From Bradyrhizobium hereditatis (lineage in GTDB: Bacteria; Pseudomonadota; Alphaproteobacteria; Rhizobiales; Xanthobacteraceae), in the NCBI RefSeq assembly GCF_020329435.1, contig NZ_JAGKJK010000001.1, forward strand, positions 558,001-622,000: 64,000 nucleotides of DNA, given 5' to 3'. The position numbers and the translations under genes were made by a program. Position 1 is the first letter of the stretch. The number at the start of each line of letters is the position of its first letter. The notes under the pieces were generated by a model. That model did no database searches and was not told the origin of the DNA. It saw only the letters and a list, made by a program, of their open reading frames with translations. Below are positions 26,774-36,031 of this stretch, one piece after another.

Positions 26774-28036
26774 TTACCGGTCGGACCTCGTTTCCAATTC
26801 GCGGACGGCTTTGAAGCCCTGTGAGGCCGCCTGCAGCGCCTCGTCGATGTCAGCGGACTGATGCGCCGCGGACAGGAACATGTTGTGCTGGGGATGAAAG
26901 AATGCACCATGGCGTAGCGCGGCCGAGCAGAATGCCCGGCCCTTTCGGACGTCCGCGTCAGCCTCGAACAACATCAGCGGCATCTGCGGCGGACCGCTCT
27001 GGCGGATCGCGATGCCATGCTCGTCTGCGAGCGACGCCAATCCTTCGCGTAATCTCAAGCCCATCGCACGGAGGTGCCCGGCGACATCCGTTTCGCGCGC
27101 GATCCGCAATGTCGCACGTGCGGCCGCCATCGCCACCGTGCCGCACCAGAACGCCCCCGTGACGAATACCTTGGTGGCGGCTTCGCGGAAGCGATCATTA
27201 CCAGTGACGGCAGCCAGCGCATAGCCGTTGGCGATTGCCTTGCTCCAGGCGCACAGGTCCGGACGCACGCCAAGCGCTTCCCAGCTTCCCCTGATATCGA
27301 TACGCAAGCCGGCGCGAACTTCATCGATGATCAGAGCAGCACCGGCGGCGTCACATGCCGTACGCGCGGCCTGTGCGAACTCCTTCGTCGGCAGTTCGAG
27401 GTCGCGACCCATGTCGTGGCGGAAAGCCGTTACCAGTATCGCGGCGAGATCCTTGCCCGCTTCCTCAGCGGCCGCTTGCAGGCTCTGCACGTCGTTGTAC
27501 TCGAAGTGCAGGAGGTGCGCACGGTCCTCGGCTGTCACGCCGGCCACACTCGGCGAACACCATGGCAGGGCACCGTGATAGCTGCCACGTGCGACCAGCA
27601 CCTTGCGGCGTCCAGTGCCGGCGCGGGCGATCGTCACGCAGCTCGTGGTCGCATCGCTGCCGTTCTTCTGAAACATCGTCCAATCGGCGTGCGGCAGCAT
27701 CGCCACAAGGTCCTCGGCGAGTTCCACCATGACTTCGCCGGGACCGTTAAGGCAGTCTCCCTTGGCAGCCTGCGCCTCAGCCGCCGTCTGCACATCGGGA
27801 TGCCGATGACCGAGCAGGATGGGCCCCCAACTGCACATGAAATCTATGTATTCGCGCCCGTCGACGTCGCGCACGCGGCAACCCTCCGCGGAGGCAAAGA
27901 ACTGCGGATATCCTTCGGGAAGCCGCGCCGCGTTGAGATGACCCCACATGCCGCCCGGAACGACCAAGCTAGCCCGTGACCGCAACATGGCGTCCGCCGT
28001 CTGCGTTTCTCTCGACAGCATCGTGTGCTGGGTCAT
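26774..28036 (-). CDS. Class III aminotransferase / glutamate-1-semialdehyde aminomutase-like
   Basis: A 420-residue PLP enzyme. The PLP-lysine lies in LCAWSKAIANGY, the phosphate-binding helix start in KNGSDATTSCV, and the conserved aspartate in LIIDEVRAG. The closest shape is the GSA-aminomutase branch, but the active-site SWGPILLGH region suggests a paralogue acting on an unknown amine or amino-ketone rather than HemL. It stands alone, convergent with nothing and divergent from the DsbA-like gene. Confidence 0.87.
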   Translation of the reverse strand: MTQHTMLSRETQTADAMLRSRASLVVPGGMWGHLNAARLPEGYPQFFASAEGCRVRDVDGREYIDFMCSWGPILLGHRHPDVQTAAEAQAAKGDCLNGPGEVMVELAEDLVAMLPHADWTMFQKNGSDATTSCVTIARAGTGRRKVLVARGSYHGALPWCSPSVAGVTAEDRAHLLHFEYNDVQSLQAAAEEAGKDLAAILVTAFRHDMGRDLELPTKEFAQAARTACDAAGAALIIDEVRAGLRIDIRGSWEALGVRPDLCAWSKAIANGYALAAVTGNDRFREAATKVFVTGAFWCGTVAMAAARATLRIARETDVAGHLRAMGLRLREGLASLADEHGIAIRQSGPPQMPLMLFEADADVRKGRAFCSAALRHGAFFHPQHNMFLSAAHQSADIDEALQAASQGFKAVRELETRSDR

Positions 28037-28216
28037 GACGTTCTCTTGCTGGTTTTCAGAGTTTGCCGGTCCCCTATGATTGGATCGCCATCAATTCATG
28101 GTCAACTACTGCGATCGCAGTCAGGTCAGATGGCCTTTGGTGCGCAAAACCGGTAGAGTGGTCCATCGTCGCGGCATTGCCCGAGCGCCTTTCGCCAATC
28201 CCCTTCGGAGTAACCG

Positions 28217-28852
28217 TTGAACGTTCGCTGCCGCATTGCCTTCGCCGCCCTCCTCGCTTTTGCATCGACGGCCGCCCCGGGTGTCGCCGTCGCACAAAGT
28301 GCGATTGCCGCAGCCGTCGCCAAACCGGTATCGCTGCCGGACATTGCAATAGGATCTGAGAAAGCACCAATCACCATCACCGAATATTCCTCGATGAGCT
28401 GCCCGCATTGCGCAGCCTTCGGCCAGAACGTATTTCCGATGTTGCGGTCGAAATACATCAACACCGGCAAGGTACGTTTCGTGTTTCGCGAATTTCCGCT
28501 CGACATCAAGGCTGCCGCGGCTTCGATACTGGCGCGCTGCATTGGCAAAGGCGACTCCGAAAAATACCTCGGCGCAGTCGAGATGCTGTTCAAGCTGCAG
28601 GACCGCCTGATGGCGCAAACCAAGGATACGCTGATCTATGTCGGCAAGCAGCACGGCATGAACGAGCAGGACGTCAAGACCTGCGAAGAAGACCAGGCGC
28701 AGTTCGACAAGCTGAACGCCGATCAGCAATACGCCCATCACGAATTGAAGGTCACATCAACGCCGACGTTCTTCATCAACGGCGTGCGGCTGCAAGGCTC
28801 GATGTCGTTCGAGGAGCTCGAAGAGCGGCTCAAGCCGCTGCTCAAGAAATAG
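28217..28852 (+). CDS. DsbA-family thioredoxin-fold protein, exported
   Basis: A 211-residue protein with a signal peptide (cleavage near AVAQ, residue 27) and a DsbA fold. The redox motif CPHC is at residues 62-65 and the cis-proline loop in STPTFFINGV. It should oxidise or isomerise disulfides in the periplasm; the BdbD/Com1-like branch fits the length. The start ATG at 28217 is well placed for the signal peptide. The receptor gene downstream is separate. Confidence 0.9.
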   Translation: MNVRCRIAFAALLAFASTAAPGVAVAQSAIAAAVAKPVSLPDIAIGSEKAPITITEYSSMSCPHCAAFGQNVFPMLRSKYINTGKVRFVFREFPLDIKAAAASILARCIGKGDSEKYLGAVEMLFKLQDRLMAQTKDTLIYVGKQHGMNEQDVKTCEEDQAQFDKLNADQQYAHHELKVTSTPTFFINGVRLQGSMSFEELEERLKPLLKK

Positions 28853-28935
28853 CAGCCGCGCACCTCACCGAACCTCTTGTCCGGCGTCGCCACCTCGCCG
28901 ATGATAGCCCCAACAAACACATCGGGGAGAGCGCC

Positions 28936-29904
28936 ATGGCCGCGGCTTTACGGGCACTACTGGCAGCGGCGTGGCTGCTGTCCGGCACCGTGGTGTCGTC
29001 GGCGCAAAACTATCCGAGCAAGCCGGTGCGCGTGGTGGTCGGCTTTCCCGCCGGTGGGCCGACCGACGCCATCGCCCGCATCGTGGCGCAGAAGCTGACC
29101 GACAGTCTCGGCCAGCAGTTTTTCGTTGAAAACATCGGCGGCGCCGGCGGCAATACGGCGGCCGGACAGGTCGCACGTGTGACGCCGGACGGCTACACCA
29201 TTATGGTGATCAGCACCGGCTTCGTCGTGAATCCCAGCCTCTACGCCAAGGTGCCGTATGATCCGGTCAAGGATTTCGCGCCGGTGACGCTGGTCGCGGT
29301 CTCGCCGAATGTCGTGGTGGTCAACCCGCAGGTAGCCGCCAAGACACTTCCCGAGCTGGTGCAGCTCATTCGGGATAACCCCGGCAAGTACGGCTTTGCC
29401 GGGCCCGGCATCGGATCGACGCCGCATCTGGGCGGCGAGCTGTTCCGGCTGGCCTTCAAGCTCGACCTGGTGCACGTGCCTTTCACAGGTGCTGGGCCGG
29501 CGATCCAGGCAACGGTCGGCGGGCACACGCCGATCGCCTTTACCGCACTGCCGCCTGCCCTGTCGGCGGTGCAGAGCGGACAACTCCGCGCGCTGGGCGT
29601 GGCGTCAAGTGAACGTGCCGCCGGCATGCCCGACGTGCCGACCTTCGCCGAACAAGGCGTGAAGGATCAGGACGCCGACACGCTCACGGGCATCGTCGCG
29701 CCCGCGGGGACGCCGAAAGAGATCATCAATCTGCTTCATCGCGAGATCGCCAAAATCGTCGCCCAGCCAGACGTGAAGGAACGCCTCACGGTGCTCGGCT
29801 TCAAGCCGGTCGCCAATACTCCGGATCAGTTCGGCGAGCGTATCACGTTGGAGATGGACAAGTGGGGCAAGGTGGTGCGCGACGCAAAGTTGCGCATCGA
29901 GTAA
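28936..29904 (+). CDS. Bug-family (TctC) periplasmic solute receptor
   Basis: A 322-residue tripartite tricarboxylate transporter receptor with signal peptide (cleavage near SSAQN, residue 24). Family hallmarks are YPSKPVRVVVGFPAGGPTD, the GAGGNTAAGQVARVTPDGYT loop and the late AVQSGQLRALGV. No TctA/TctB permease genes are near, as is usual for Bug proteins, which are present in large numbers in this lineage. The start at 28936 follows GGGGAGAG. The ligand is unknown. Confidence 0.92.
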   Translation: MAAALRALLAAAWLLSGTVVSSAQNYPSKPVRVVVGFPAGGPTDAIARIVAQKLTDSLGQQFFVENIGGAGGNTAAGQVARVTPDGYTIMVISTGFVVNPSLYAKVPYDPVKDFAPVTLVAVSPNVVVVNPQVAAKTLPELVQLIRDNPGKYGFAGPGIGSTPHLGGELFRLAFKLDLVHVPFTGAGPAIQATVGGHTPIAFTALPPALSAVQSGQLRALGVASSERAAGMPDVPTFAEQGVKDQDADTLTGIVAPAGTPKEIINLLHREIAKIVAQPDVKERLTVLGFKPVANTPDQFGERITLEMDKWGKVVRDAKLRIE

Positions 29905-29921
29905 CGTGCTCAGCTCCCCCG

Positions 29922-30200
29922 TTACAATGGCGAAGGTTCCGCAACCGAATCCGCGATTTTCGTGAAGGTAAGGCCGATACGGTTCTTCTGGATCCAGGCC
30001 ACCCTGCACTCATGCACGACAGAGGGATTCTTTGCCATCACGAGGCGAAAGTGCTGTGGGACGAAGGCCGAGTTGTCGACATCGATTGCTGCCCCCGCGG
30101 GCGAGATATTCCGCACCACGCAGGACGTGACGGAACCACCCGAAGAGACATAGGCAGGCTCGTCGATCTCGGTTCGTGGATACTTTCGCTTCTCTTCCAT
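29922..30200 (-). CDS. PilZ-domain protein
   Basis: A 92-residue single-domain PilZ protein. The c-di-GMP-binding arginine pattern is near the start (RKYPRTEID, a variant of RxxxR) and the N-x-S-x2-G motif is VRNISPAGAAID. It is likely a small c-di-GMP-responsive adaptor affecting motility or surface polysaccharide. It is convergent with the receptor gene; no partner enzyme is adjacent. Confidence 0.85.
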   Translation of the reverse strand: MEEKRKYPRTEIDEPAYVSSGGSVTSCVVRNISPAGAAIDVDNSAFVPQHFRLVMAKNPSVVHECRVAWIQKNRIGLTFTKIADSVAEPSPL

Positions 30201-30474
30201 CCCGTCCGCCCCATCCGGATTGGATCCCGGACAAACTGCAATGCTAGCGCAAAAAACTTAAACAAATCGGCGTGCGCCGCAGCGTCTGACCGGAAGGTCG
30301 AAGTAGGCGCGAATGTGTAGCGTCATTGCCGGCGCTCCATGGCCTTTCGCCTTCATTGTGCAGAGCGACACAAGAGCTCAATTGCTGGGGCAGATGTGCT
30401 CCGCATCGCCGTGGACTTGCCGATCGCGGCGATGGCAAGATAGCCTTTCCGTGAACCACTGACACGCGAACGCG

Positions 30475-31692
30475 ATGGACCCGGCAGGTATGGTCTTGAA
30501 TATGTCGATCGCAAACTCTGCCGATCTTGCAGGCGACCGGGCGGTGATCGCCCGGGCTGAGGCGCTACGTCCTGACGTCGCGGCAGCTTCAGACGAGATC
30601 GAGACCACGCGCCGGCTGCCTCCCACACTGCTCGACAAACTGCACGACGCACAATTGTTTCGCCTGTTGCTGCCCCGTTCGACCAACGGCATCGAAACCG
30701 ACCCCGTGACCTTTTTCCACGTCATTGAAACCATTGCCAAAGCCGATGCTTCCACCGCCTGGTGCCTGAGCCAGGCCGGAGGCTGCGCGATGTCGGCGGC
30801 CTATCTCGACCTGCCGGTGGCGCAGGCGATTTTCGGTGATCCGCGGGCGGTGCTGGCGTGGGGGCCCGGCCCCAAGGTTCGCGCGGTCGAATGCGAGGGC
30901 GGCTATCGGGTGACCGGCGCGTGGTCCTTTGCCTCCGGCGGCCGGCATGCGACGTGGCTCGGCGCGCACTGCCCGATCTATGCGGCCGATGGCTCACCCA
31001 AATACGACGCAAATGGCGTCCCGCTCGAGCGCACCATGCTGGTACGCGCCGAAGATGTCGAGTGGACCGATATCTGGAACACCGTTGGCCTACGCGGCAC
31101 CGCCAGCGACCAGTTCGCGCTCAACGATTTCTTCGTGCGCGCGGACCATTCGATTACCCGCGAATTTGATCGGGAATGCCGCGAGACCGGCCCGCTCTAC
31201 CGCATGAGCAATCACACCTGTTACCAGGTCGGCTTTGCCGGCGTCGCCTGCGGGATCGCCCGCACCGCGCTCGACAACTTCGTCGAGACGATGCGCAACA
31301 AGGTGCCGCGCGGCGCAAAGGTATCGTTGCGGGACAATGCCGTGGTGCAGAGCAATCTTGCCCAGGCCGAAGTCAATCTCCGCGCGGCGCGCGGCTACGT
31401 GCTGCAGTCGATGGCCGATACGTGGAAAGATCTTAAAGCCGGCGCGACGATTACGGTGGCGCAGCGCATGAACATCCGCATGGCATCAACCAACGCCATT
31501 CACAAGGCCCGCGAGGCGGTTGACTTCGCCTACAATGCCGCTGGCGCCACCGCGATCTTCGAACACCATCCGCTGGAACGCCGCTTCCGCGACATCCATA
31601 CCGTGACCCAGCAGTTGCAGGGCCAGATCAGACATTTTGAAACCGTTGGCGCCTGGATGATGGGCGTCGAGACCGATCTCAGCTTTGTCTAG
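30475..31692 (+). CDS. Acyl-CoA dehydrogenase-fold flavin monooxygenase
   Basis: A 405-residue flavoprotein of the HsaA/HpaB-like side of the acyl-CoA dehydrogenase superfamily: helical N-terminal part with a TRRLPPTLLDKLHDAQLFRL pattern, middle beta domain (GAWSFASGGRHATWLGAH) and C-terminal helical bundle. Members are two-component hydroxylases using reduced flavin from a partner; no reductase gene is near. Three possible starts exist (30475, 30490, 30502); the first is given. It is followed after 11 bases by a glyoxalase-family gene, which suggests an aromatic degradation pair. Confidence 0.85.
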   Translation: MDPAGMVLNMSIANSADLAGDRAVIARAEALRPDVAAASDEIETTRRLPPTLLDKLHDAQLFRLLLPRSTNGIETDPVTFFHVIETIAKADASTAWCLSQAGGCAMSAAYLDLPVAQAIFGDPRAVLAWGPGPKVRAVECEGGYRVTGAWSFASGGRHATWLGAHCPIYAADGSPKYDANGVPLERTMLVRAEDVEWTDIWNTVGLRGTASDQFALNDFFVRADHSITREFDRECRETGPLYRMSNHTCYQVGFAGVACGIARTALDNFVETMRNKVPRGAKVSLRDNAVVQSNLAQAEVNLRAARGYVLQSMADTWKDLKAGATITVAQRMNIRMASTNAIHKAREAVDFAYNAAGATAIFEHHPLERRFRDIHTVTQQLQGQIRHFETVGAWMMGVETDLSFV

Positions 31693-31703
31693 GGGAGACG
31701 ATC

Positions 31704-32104
31704 ATGGGACTTGGCGGACTGCAGCATTACACAATCGAACCCGCGGATCTCGAGCGCTCCAAGGATTTCTACTGCGACGTGCTCGGGCTGGAGAATGGCG
31801 ACCGTCCTCCGCTCGATTTCCCCGGCTATTGGCTCTATTCCGGCGGCACCGCCACGGTGCATCTGATGGGCACGCGCAAGCCGCGGGAGGGCATTGTGGT
31901 CCGTGGTACCGAGCGGAAGTACGAAGATACCGCCGGCTGGACCACATCGCCTTTGCGGCGACCGACGTCGAGGGTATGCGCAAGCGTCTGCGGGCCAAGG
32001 GCGTCAAATTCCGCGAGAGCATCGTGCCGCGTACCGGCGACACGCAGTTCTTTCTCTACGATCCCGACGGCGTTGGCGTCGAATTGAATTTTCCGAAGAC
32101 GTGA
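31704..32104 (+). pseudogene. Glyoxalase/VOC-family protein, frameshifted
   Basis: The first frame gives LQHYTIEPADLERSKDFYCD and YSGGTATVHLMG, the N-terminal half of a VOC-fold dioxygenase or lyase. Near 31932 the frame breaks, and the match continues in the next frame with RLDHIAFAATDVEGM and FFLYDPDGVGVELNF, the C-terminal half. Restoring a single G after GATACC would give the expected DTGRLDHIAF junction. Both metal-binding strands are recognisable, so the lesion is recent or a sequencing error. It is coupled to the flavin monooxygenase gene. Confidence 0.8.
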
Positions 32105-32402
32105 GCCTCCGGACGCGCACCCGGTGCATCTGAGCTCAGTTCAAAGGCGTCGTGCCGCCGAGTTAAGCCCTCTTCCGTGGCGTCGGGCTGCGCCTGATGT
32201 TGTGCCGCAACACTGGCTGCCAAAAGAATGAAGTTCCCGACAACGCCGCAAGTCAGCCACGACTAAGGCGCGAGTCGGTCAGGGTTCCTCCATCATTGCA
32301 ATGAGATTGGAGGAGCCGCGCCGCTGCGGCAGAGTAGCCGGGTGCCGCGCCTTTCAACCTACCCCAGGGCATGCGTACCCGGCTATTCGTCCGGCACAGT
32401 CG
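32105..32402. other. Intergenic region, no gene seen
   Basis: About 300 bases between the VOC gene and the LTXXQ gene with no credible reading frame. A short inverted pair around 32287-32316 (CTCCA...TGGAG) is the only structure I noticed. Confidence 0.4.
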
Positions 32403-33182
32403 CTAGTCGAGCCCGCGCTCGTGGCTTAGCTTGACCATTTCCTGAACGAAAAACTCCTTTTGCTTGTCGTTCAGGCTGGCGAACAGCGGCTCGGCCGCGT
32501 CAGCCACATTACGCTGATCGACGGCACGGTCGTTGAGGAACTGAGCCTCATTCCGCATCTGCTCGATGATGTCATCGGGCGGATCGCGCTTGGCGCGGGC
32601 AATCCTCAGATTGAGGCGCTCGGCACCGTTATGGCCGAGATAGTGCATCGCACTATTGAAGGCGGCCCAATGCTTTTCCTGTTCGGGCGTCAGGTTCAGC
32701 TCTTTCTTGATCCGCTCGATGTTGGCGTCGCTGTTGGCCACGATCTGTTCGGCCGTCAGTTGCGGCGCACTCGTCTGGGTGAGCACAGCCGGCTGCTGCG
32801 GCGGCTGCTTGGCGGCGGTCTTCGTCTGCTTGCCGCCCTTCGGTTTCGGTGTATCGCCTTGCTTGGCAGCATCGCCCTGCTTGGAAGCCTCGCCCTGCCT
32901 GACATCCTTTGCCGCAGGCGCCTGGCCGTTCCTGTTATTATTGTTACCCCCGGTCAGAACGCCGGTAACACCGGTGACCACGCCGACGACGCCGCCGATC
33001 GCGCCACCCAGCACGCCGCCGACCGGACCGGCAGCCTTGTTGCCTTCTCGTGCCCCCTGCTGCACGCCCTGTACCAGCCCCTGCGCGTTAGCCGTCGCCG
33101 ACGCGCCAACGGTCAGCATGACGATCGTGACAAGCGCTGCAAGCAATCGCGACGGCATCGCAATTTGCTGAGAACTGCTCAT
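32403..33182 (-). CDS. LTXXQ/Spy-like envelope protein
   Basis: A 259-residue exported protein: signal peptide ending near ANAQG (residue 34), a Gly/Val-rich hydrophobic stretch (about 50-78), a Lys/Gln-rich linker with repeated KQGD units, then a helical C-terminal domain with LNLTPEQEKHW and LNDKQKEFF, which fit the LTXXQ motif of Spy/CpxP-like periplasmic chaperones. The Gly-rich part resembles glycine-zipper proteins. Role in envelope stress is inferred from family. Start 33182 or 33158 are both possible. Confidence 0.75.
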   Translation of the reverse strand: MSSSQQIAMPSRLLAALVTIVMLTVGASATANAQGLVQGVQQGAREGNKAAGPVGGVLGGAIGGVVGVVTGVTGVLTGGNNNNRNGQAPAAKDVRQGEASKQGDAAKQGDTPKPKGGKQTKTAAKQPPQQPAVLTQTSAPQLTAEQIVANSDANIERIKKELNLTPEQEKHWAAFNSAMHYLGHNGAERLNLRIARAKRDPPDDIIEQMRNEAQFLNDRAVDQRNVADAAEPLFASLNDKQKEFFVQEMVKLSHERGLD

Positions 33183-33643
33183 TCTTTGGTCTCCATATCG
33201 ATCGAGAACCCGGCATGCGACCGCCGAGGCGGGCCGAGAATCCTTAGGCCTAAACTATCGTTTTCGCCCCAAACTCGTCCACACTTGCACCTCGCGGTTC
33301 CACGGCACGAACCCCGTTTCGATGCGAAGAAAGTTACACACGCGGTGGTCTAACCACGGCGCAATTGCGCACCCCAAGGCGGCACCAAAGGCGACGTGTG
33401 CGGCGCAATATTGCAATGCCATTATCGGCGATCCGGAACGACATGAGGTTGTCTCTCCCGCTGCCCGGAATTCGCACGCAACGTTAGTTCAATGACGGCA
33501 TGCGCTGTGTTTTCTCGACAGATGCAAACAATTCTGGTCTGATCCAACTACAAAATCTCCGCTGGCCCCGCCTCGACGCGGCTCCCGCCGGATGGAGAAG
33601 AAAAACAAAAAGCAAAATCTGGCTCAGCAAAGAGGAAACGCCC
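33183..33643. other. Intergenic region upstream of the ABC operon
   Basis: About 460 bases between the divergent LTXXQ gene and the ABC receptor gene. No reading frame convinces. It holds several perfect palindromes (TTAGGCCTAA at 33244-33253, GTGGTctaACCAC at 33345-33357 and the two listed separately), which is dense for non-coding DNA and suggests operators for the operon to the right. Confidence 0.5.
33359..33414 (+). promoter_or_regulatory. Paired AT-centred palindromes, candidate operators
   Basis: GCGCAATTGCGC (33359-33370) and GCAATATTGC (33405-33414) are perfect palindromes sharing GCAAT/ATTGC half-sites, with centres 45 bases apart (about four helical turns). This geometry fits a LacI- or DeoR-type repressor pair. 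They lie about 230-285 bases before the ABC receptor start; no regulator gene is adjacent. Confidence 0.35.
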
Positions 33644-34984
33644 ATGTCCCGCAGGAAGCTTTCTCGCCGACAATTCGTTGCTGCGACAGCGCTATCATCC
33701 GCAGCCCTCATTACAGCGCCTTATGTGCGCGGCGCGCATGCCGCCGGCAAACTCTCGATCGGTTTCTGGGACCACTGGGTTCCCGGCGCCAACAAGGCTT
33801 CCACCGATATCGTGAATGCGTGGGCCGAGAAGGAGAAGGTCGAGGTTCAGATCGACTACATCCCAAGCCAAGGCAACAAGAACCTGCTGACCATCGCCGC
33901 CGAAGCGCAGGCAAAATCCGGCCACGACATTCTGGCCATGCCGACCTGGTGGCCGCATGCGCAGGCCGAGCTTCTGGAACCCATGAACGATGTCATGGAT
34001 GGCCTGATCAAGCAGAATGGCGAACCAAACGGCACCGTAAAATATCTCGGCCAGTCCAAGGGCAAATGGCTTGCGGTACCTGCCAGCGTCGGCAGCCAGA
34101 TCAAAGGACCCTGCTCGCGCATCGACCTCATGAAGCAGCATGCCGGCATCGACGTGCAGGCGCTGTATCCCGCCGGCGCTCCGCCTAAGGCAGACAGCTG
34201 GAATTTGGATACTTTCCTGAAGGCCGCAGAAGCCTGCCAGAAGGGCGGCGTTCCGTTCGGCATCGGGCTCGGCGAGACCAGCGATAACGTCGATACGGCA
34301 GGCGCTATCTTCCAGTCGTTTGGCGCAGCCCTTGTCGATGAGAAGGGCAACCTCACCGTCAAGACCGACGCAGTGCGCCAGGCGCTGGAATTCTACAAGA
34401 AGCTGATCTCCTTCCTTCCGCCGGACGCCGGCGCCTGGGACGACTCTTCCAACAATAAATGGCTGGTGTCCGGCAGGGGCGCCATGATCATGAACCCGCC
34501 GAGCGCCTGGGCGGTTGCCAAGCGCGACGCACCGCAGGTGGCCGAGCAGTGCTGGACTCATGGCTTCCCGGCCGGACCGAAGGGCCGCTACGCACCCTAC
34601 CTCGCCTACTTCTGGGGCACCTGGTCGTTCTCCAAGAACAAGGAAGCGGCCAAGAGCGTGCTCAGGGCTCTCTCGCAGTCGGATGCGATCGAAAAGATGT
34701 GTGTGGCGAGCGGTGGCTACGATCTGCCCTGCTACGAAAAGCTCACCACCCTAAAAGTCTGGCAGGAGGAAGGGCCGCCGAAGGGCACCCTCTACCACTA
34801 CCCCAACCCGCATAACCATCAGACGCTCTCGATCGCAGCAGCGCCTGCCCCACCGAAGATCGCCCAGCAGATCTATACGCAGGCAACCCTGACCAAGATG
34901 TGCCTGCGTTATCACAAGGGTGAGCCGATGGAAAAGGTGCTCGCGTGGGCTGAAGGCGAGTGCGAAGGCTTCATGCGAAGCTGA
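33644..34984 (+). CDS. ABC transporter sugar-type substrate-binding protein
   Basis: A 446-residue extracellular solute-binding protein of the family that serves maltose/glycerol-phosphate type importers. It carries a twin-arginine signal (SRRQFVAATALSSAALI) with cleavage near AHAAG, so it is exported folded. Binding-protein features include GRGAMIMNPPSAWAV and many Trp residues lining a sugar-type cleft. The start at 33644 has an AGAGGAAA ribosome site. It heads an operon with two permeases, an ATPase, a dehydrogenase and an amidase. The ligand is not readable. Confidence 0.92.
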   Translation: MSRRKLSRRQFVAATALSSAALITAPYVRGAHAAGKLSIGFWDHWVPGANKASTDIVNAWAEKEKVEVQIDYIPSQGNKNLLTIAAEAQAKSGHDILAMPTWWPHAQAELLEPMNDVMDGLIKQNGEPNGTVKYLGQSKGKWLAVPASVGSQIKGPCSRIDLMKQHAGIDVQALYPAGAPPKADSWNLDTFLKAAEACQKGGVPFGIGLGETSDNVDTAGAIFQSFGAALVDEKGNLTVKTDAVRQALEFYKKLISFLPPDAGAWDDSSNNKWLVSGRGAMIMNPPSAWAVAKRDAPQVAEQCWTHGFPAGPKGRYAPYLAYFWGTWSFSKNKEAAKSVLRALSQSDAIEKMCVASGGYDLPCYEKLTTLKVWQEEGPPKGTLYHYPNPHNHQTLSIAAAPAPPKIAQQIYTQATLTKMCLRYHKGEPMEKVLAWAEGECEGFMRS

Positions 34985-35092
34985 CGGACGGGACGATATG
35001 GCGGCCTGCCTGATCGCAGGCCGCCATTACGCATCCGCATTCAATCGCGGACTCTGCGATAAAGACAGAACGTGACAGGGTGAGAACAGACC

Positions 35093-36031
35093 ATGGCTGA
35101 CGTTGTATTGCAGCCGAACCGGGCCGCCACCTCGAAAACCGTGGGCAAACGCGGCAGCCTGCACAAAATGCTCAAGCGCAAATCGACCGTGGCGTTCCTG
35201 ATGGCGCTGCCGCTGATCCTGCTGATCGCGACTCTCGTCATCTACCCGGCTTTCTACGCGCTGCACCTGGCGACATTGAACAAATCGATGTCGCGCTTCG
35301 TCGGGCTTGGCAACTTCGAATTCCTGTTCAAGCGCGAGACATTCTGGCTCGTCGTGCAGCAATCCTGCATCTTCGCGATCACGGCCGTCATCTTCAAGGC
35401 GGTGCTTGGCTTCATCATTGCGCATTTCGTCCATAACATCCCGGCGAAGGGGCAGCGCAAGTGGCGCGGCATGCTGCTGGTGCCGTGGGTGATTCCGCCG
35501 GCGATGAGCACGCTGGCCTGGCTTTGGCTGTTCGATCCTTCCTACAGCGCGTTCAACTACACCCTGTCGTTCTTCGGCATCGGGCCGATCCCCTGGACCG
35601 GTGATGCTTATTGGGCGCGCTTTTCGGTGATCCTCGTCAATATCTGGGTGGGTGCGCCGTTCTTCATGATCATGTATCTGGCGGCGCTGAAATCCGTGCC
35701 CGACCAACTCTACGAGGCCGCCGCCATCGACGGGGCCAACTGGTGGCAGCGCATCTGGTACGTCACGCTGCCGATGATGCGCAACATCATCGCGATCACA
35801 ACGCTGTTCTCGCTGATCGTGACCTTCGCCAATTTCGATATCGTACGCATCCTGACCGCGGGTGGCCCGCTCGATCACACCCATATCTTCGCGACATGGG
35901 CGTTTCGGATTGGCATCGAGGGCAGCGACATTCCGCTGGGCGCCAGCGTGTCCCTCTTCATGGTGCCGATCCTGGCAGTCGCAGCGATCTTCATCCTGCG
36001 CGATATCTCCAAACGCGGGAATGAAGCCTGA
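35093..36031 (+). CDS. ABC transporter permease, MalF/UgpA type
   Basis: A 312-residue inner-membrane permease with about six helices. The EAA cytoplasmic loop, which docks on the ATPase, is YEAAAIDGANWWQRIWYV near residue 205. An N-terminal basic tail precedes the first helix (about residue 40). The stop overlaps the start of the second permease (ATGA-like overlap at 36031), a sign of coupled translation. Confidence 0.93.
   Translation: MADVVLQPNRAATSKTVGKRGSLHKMLKRKSTVAFLMALPLILLIATLVIYPAFYALHLATLNKSMSRFVGLGNFEFLFKRETFWLVVQQSCIFAITAVIFKAVLGFIIAHFVHNIPAKGQRKWRGMLLVPWVIPPAMSTLAWLWLFDPSYSAFNYTLSFFGIGPIPWTGDAYWARFSVILVNIWVGAPFFMIMYLAALKSVPDQLYEAAAIDGANWWQRIWYVTLPMMRNIIAITTLFSLIVTFANFDIVRILTAGGPLDHTHIFATWAFRIGIEGSDIPLGASVSLFMVPILAVAAIFILRDISKRGNEA

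Noticed and set aside
26534..26824. Rightward frame running from the orphan FixK-type box into the aminotransferase
   Set aside because: It reads through a strong terminator and into an opposite-strand gene, and has no good ribosome site.
28076..28096. TTGG...TCAA sequence as a sixth FixK box
   Set aside because: Half-site and spacing are both wrong (TTGG, N7).
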